Source: Coxiellaceae bacterium
Lineage (GTDB): Bacteria; Pseudomonadota; Gammaproteobacteria; GCA-013414725
Length of the DNA: 8,937 nucleotides
Assembly: GCA_013414725.1 (NCBI GenBank)
Contig: CP058706.1
Location: 742,678 to 751,614, forward strand
Direction: 5' to 3'
Positions 7,089 to 8,937 of this stretch are shown in pieces. Position numbers and translations under genes: made by a program. The notes beneath the pieces are model-generated. The model was not told where the DNA came from and did no database searches. It worked only from the letters and a program-made list of their open reading frames with translations. How positions within the stretch are numbered: position 1 is the stretch's first letter; each line of letters starts with the position of its first letter.

Positions 7089-8062
7089 TTAGCGCGCAGG
7101 TACAATCTTGATATAGGCAGTTTCACGCAGCTGCTGTATCCAGGGTTGCGTGTTGAGGCGAAGTTTTTGTTGATAAATCATTTGCCTGGCCATACTTTTA
7201 CTGAGTTTTGGCCCATTACTGCGGGCATCAACTAGTTTAATAATATGAAAACCATTGCCTGCTTTAATAGGCCCTGCAACATCACCAGCCTTCATGTTAG
7301 CTGCTTGCTGGGTGAAAATGCTGGGAATTTCAGGTACTGTCCGCCAACCTAAGTCGATATTTTCAACACCATCTTTGGCAAAATCAGCGAGATTAGCATT
7401 TTTGTTTTTTTGTACTTGTTTTAATAATTCGTCTGCTCGTTTTTGGGCGGCCGCAATTTGCGTTGCGTCAGCATTGTCGGCCACGGGCACTAATAAATCT
7501 TGTAGATAAAGTTCTGAGGGCGGATCTTTATGGGTACTTAAATACTGGTCGACTTCTTTTTCAGTAACATTGATATTGGCAGCTACGGCGCGTTGTTGCA
7601 CTGTGCTAATAAGTAATTGTTCCTGGATTTGTTTGCGATAGGCCTCATAATTCATGCCTTGTTGTGTTAATGCTTCTTTCAGCTGCGCCAAGGTCATTTT
7701 GTTATTGCTGGCAATATTGTTGAGGGCATTATTCACTTGTTCGCTGGACACTTGCACTTTGTTGCGTTTAGCCAGTTGCAAAATAAGGGTCTTATCAATC
7801 AAATCGTCAAGCGCTTGTTGTCGCAATTTAGCGTCGGGCAATGCAGGGGCATTCGTGGCTTGTAATTGTTGTTTCAATGCTGTTGTTTGTTCATTCAGTT
7901 GCGTTTGCGTAATGACTTCGTTATTGACCACAGCAACAATAGCATCTAAGGGTTCGGCTGCTGTTTTTGGGGTGTTGGCAGTGATGTATTATCTGCCAAT
8001 ACACTACTACTGAATAGCAGAGCTAAACCAGCCATCATCATCGAGCGATATCTATAAGACAT
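7089..8062 (-). CDS. surA: SurA periplasmic chaperone, single parvulin domain (frame interrupted once as read)
   Basis: SurA escorts unfolded outer-membrane beta-barrel proteins, LptD among its main clients, through the periplasm to the BAM complex. The start is the ATG at 8062-8060, with GAGGA 8 bases upstream, followed by a clear signal peptide (MSYRYRSMMMAGLALLF, cleavage after SVLA). This frame meets TAG near 7948. One extra A in the A5 run of this strand (T5 at 7964-7968) gives PTPQKTAAEPLDAIVAVVNN and joins it to the remaining frame. The GTG at 7931 is internal. The repaired protein has 324 residues: chaperone N-domain with VVNNEVIT, one parvulin-like domain (LGWRTVPEIPSIF ... GPIKAGNGFHIIKL) and the C-terminal helix and strand (WIQQLRETAYIKI). 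E. coli SurA has 428 residues and two parvulin domains. The one kept here resembles the first, non-catalytic one and lacks the histidine of the HxxxIL motif. lptD lies directly upstream. Confidence 0.93.
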
Positions 8063-8070
8063 AATTATTG

Positions 8071-8075
8071 TCCTC
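8071..8075 (-). promoter_or_regulatory. Shine-Dalgarno site deciding the surA start
   Basis: GAGGA on the - strand ends 8 bases before the ATG at 8062. It supports this start, which alone supplies a signal peptide, over the internal GTG at 7931. Confidence 0.7.
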
Positions 8076-8098
8076 AATACTAATAATAAAAAAATCAA

Positions 8099-8183
8099 AA
8101 TGTAGGGTAGATCAAGCGCAGCAGATCCACCAAATCATATTGCCAGGAATGGTGGATCCGCTGCGCCTGATCCACCCTACATT
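8099..8183. repeat. Long hairpin repeat between lptD and surA
   Basis: Two 34-base arms (8099-8132 and 8150-8183) surround a 17-base loop. They differ at three positions, and in the RNA of the lptD-to-surA direction all three become G-U pairs, so that transcript can form a continuous stem. The arms contain GGATCNGCTGCGC and end in CCACCCTAC, a motif resembling dispersed intergenic palindromes found in many proteobacteria. The hairpin begins 5 bases after the lptD stop and is followed on the - strand by TTTTGATTTTTTT, so it may also act as a partial terminator or RNA-stability element before surA. Confidence 0.85.
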
Positions 8184-8188
8184 AAATG

Positions 8189-8937
8189 CTATCCGAATGT
8201 ATCATGATAACCTGGGACGCCGCCATTGAGAATAGTGCTTGGGTCACTATTGCCAATATTGCCCAGTCCTTTTAATTGGATTTGCACATAATACGTCGTT
8301 TGATAACTCGGTGCGCCTAATTGGTCTTCAGCCAAGAGCGAACGGCTAGCAAGAAAACGAATGGCCCAACAACAGGTATTATATTCTGCGCCATAGAAAT
8401 AAGCTTGTGGATGGCTGTGGCTGATATTGTAATTCCAATTACCAAACAGGCTCCAACGGGAGTTAACAGGATATGCCATACCAAGATTGATCCGGTTTAG
8501 ATTGTCTTCAGTCGTGTTCATGCTGTTATTGATCGGATCGCCATTGCGGATGTAGTTATAGCCCAAATAAAAAATCTTATGTGGATTAGGATGATAATTA
8601 AATGTGATCCCACTGTTGTCGGTATCACTATAATTCGGGTCCCAAGCCCAGTTTGCAGTTAGGTTCCATTGCCGGTTTAAATTGTAGCTCAACTCACTAA
8701 CAATAGGTGAAACGTGTTTTCCAGTAATTGGGTCATTGATGCAATCAGGTGTATCGCATACTTGTGGTGCATGTAGATAAAATATTTCTCCTACGCTGGC
8801 ACGCAATTTTTCTTCACCAGTAAAACTATCAAGAAAGCGAGTTGTTAATGCGCCTGTCAATTGGTCGGCGTCACCAATGCGGTCATAACCAACAAAGCGA
8901 TTAGTTTGGAACAATTGGCCGTAACTAAAGGGGGCAA
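8189..8937 (-). CDS. lptD: LPS-assembly protein LptD, C-terminal part (5' end outside window)
   Basis: LptD forms, with the lipoprotein LptE, the outer-membrane translocon that inserts lipopolysaccharide into the outer leaflet. The frame runs from the right edge to TAG at 8191-8189, 248 residues; the TTG at 8914 is internal. Family signatures are PFSYGQLFQTNRFVGYDRIGD at the very start of the visible part (PFSYGQLFQ continued by TNRFVGYDRIGD), alternating beta-strands of the barrel such as WSLFGNWNYNIS, and the paired cysteines in YGAEYNTCCWAIRF, which in E. coli LptD join the N-terminal domain by disulfides needed for function. A further CxxxxC (CDTPDC) lies in an outer loop. The E. coli protein is 784 residues, so about the last third is present. 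surA follows in the same direction, 126 bases downstream, which is the usual gene order. No frame break is seen in this part. Confidence 0.95.
   Translation of the reverse strand, partial: APFSYGQLFQTNRFVGYDRIGDADQLTGALTTRFLDSFTGEEKLRASVGEIFYLHAPQVCDTPDCINDPITGKHVSPIVSELSYNLNRQWNLTANWAWDPNYSDTDNSGITFNYHPNPHKIFYLGYNYIRNGDPINNSMNTTEDNLNRINLGMAYPVNSRWSLFGNWNYNISHSHPQAYFYGAEYNTCCWAIRFLASRSLLAEDQLGAPSYQTTYYVQIQLKGLGNIGNSDPSTILNGGVPGYHDTFG

Noticed and set aside
7255..7509. 84-codon + strand frame within surA, and the similar one at 7654-8013
   Set aside because: Antisense to surA, cysteine- and serine-rich composition typical of reverse reading of an alanine/glutamine-rich gene.
1..8937. CRISPR array, tRNA, rRNA or transposase
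   Set aside because: No regularly spaced repeats, no cloverleaf ending in CCA-type acceptor, no rRNA motifs and no transposase-like protein were seen on either strand.

Overview
The window reads as a moderately AT-rich gammaproteobacterial chromosome segment. Four housekeeping genes are recognisable from their protein sequences: hemD, hemX and hemY on the + strand (haem biosynthesis operon, hemD cut by the left edge), and lptD and surA on the - strand (outer-membrane biogenesis, lptD cut by the right edge). Between the two blocks lies an accessory region with a very large gene whose product joins leucine-rich repeats to ankyrin repeats, plus a small unrecognised gene. LRR plus ankyrin architecture, a cytosolic N-terminus without a signal peptide, and dispersed palindromic repeats fit a host-associated member of the Legionella/Coxiella/Berkiella kind. 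That placement is inference, not demonstrated by the sequence.

Layout: 1-504 hemD (3' part); 515-1505 hemX; 1520-2698 hemY; 2699-2813 spacer with a possible promoter; 2814-6058 LRR-ankyrin gene; 6059-6352 intergenic region between converging genes, with a palindrome and repeat copy A; 6353-6849 small gene(s) on the - strand; 6850-7032 spacer with repeat copy B; 7033-7080 terminator of surA; 7089-8062 surA; 8099-8183 long hairpin repeat; 8189-8937 lptD (3' part).

The most important observation is how the reading frames break. hemX, surA and the LRR-ankyrin gene are all interrupted as written. I joined every break by hand: each one is repaired by adding one base (two at one spot) inside or beside a short homopolymer, and none needs a base removed or a stop codon changed. 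After 13 such additions the accessory gene becomes one open frame of 1085 codons plus stop, with LRR and ankyrin consensus running smoothly across the joins. Two additions restore a normal 330-residue HemX, and one restores the signal peptide of a 324-residue SurA. The same operation would fuse the two small overlapping frames at 6353-6849 into one 165-residue protein. This one-sided pattern points to homopolymer under-calling in the assembly rather than gene decay, although transcriptional slippage or genuine homopolymer contraction cannot be excluded from sequence alone.

Functionally, HemD closes the tetrapyrrole ring, while HemX and HemY are inner-membrane companions encoded in the same operon. 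SurA is the periplasmic chaperone that escorts beta-barrel proteins, including LptD, the LPS translocon barrel encoded next to it. The LRR-ankyrin protein is best viewed as a candidate effector or other protein-protein interaction factor, of unknown target.
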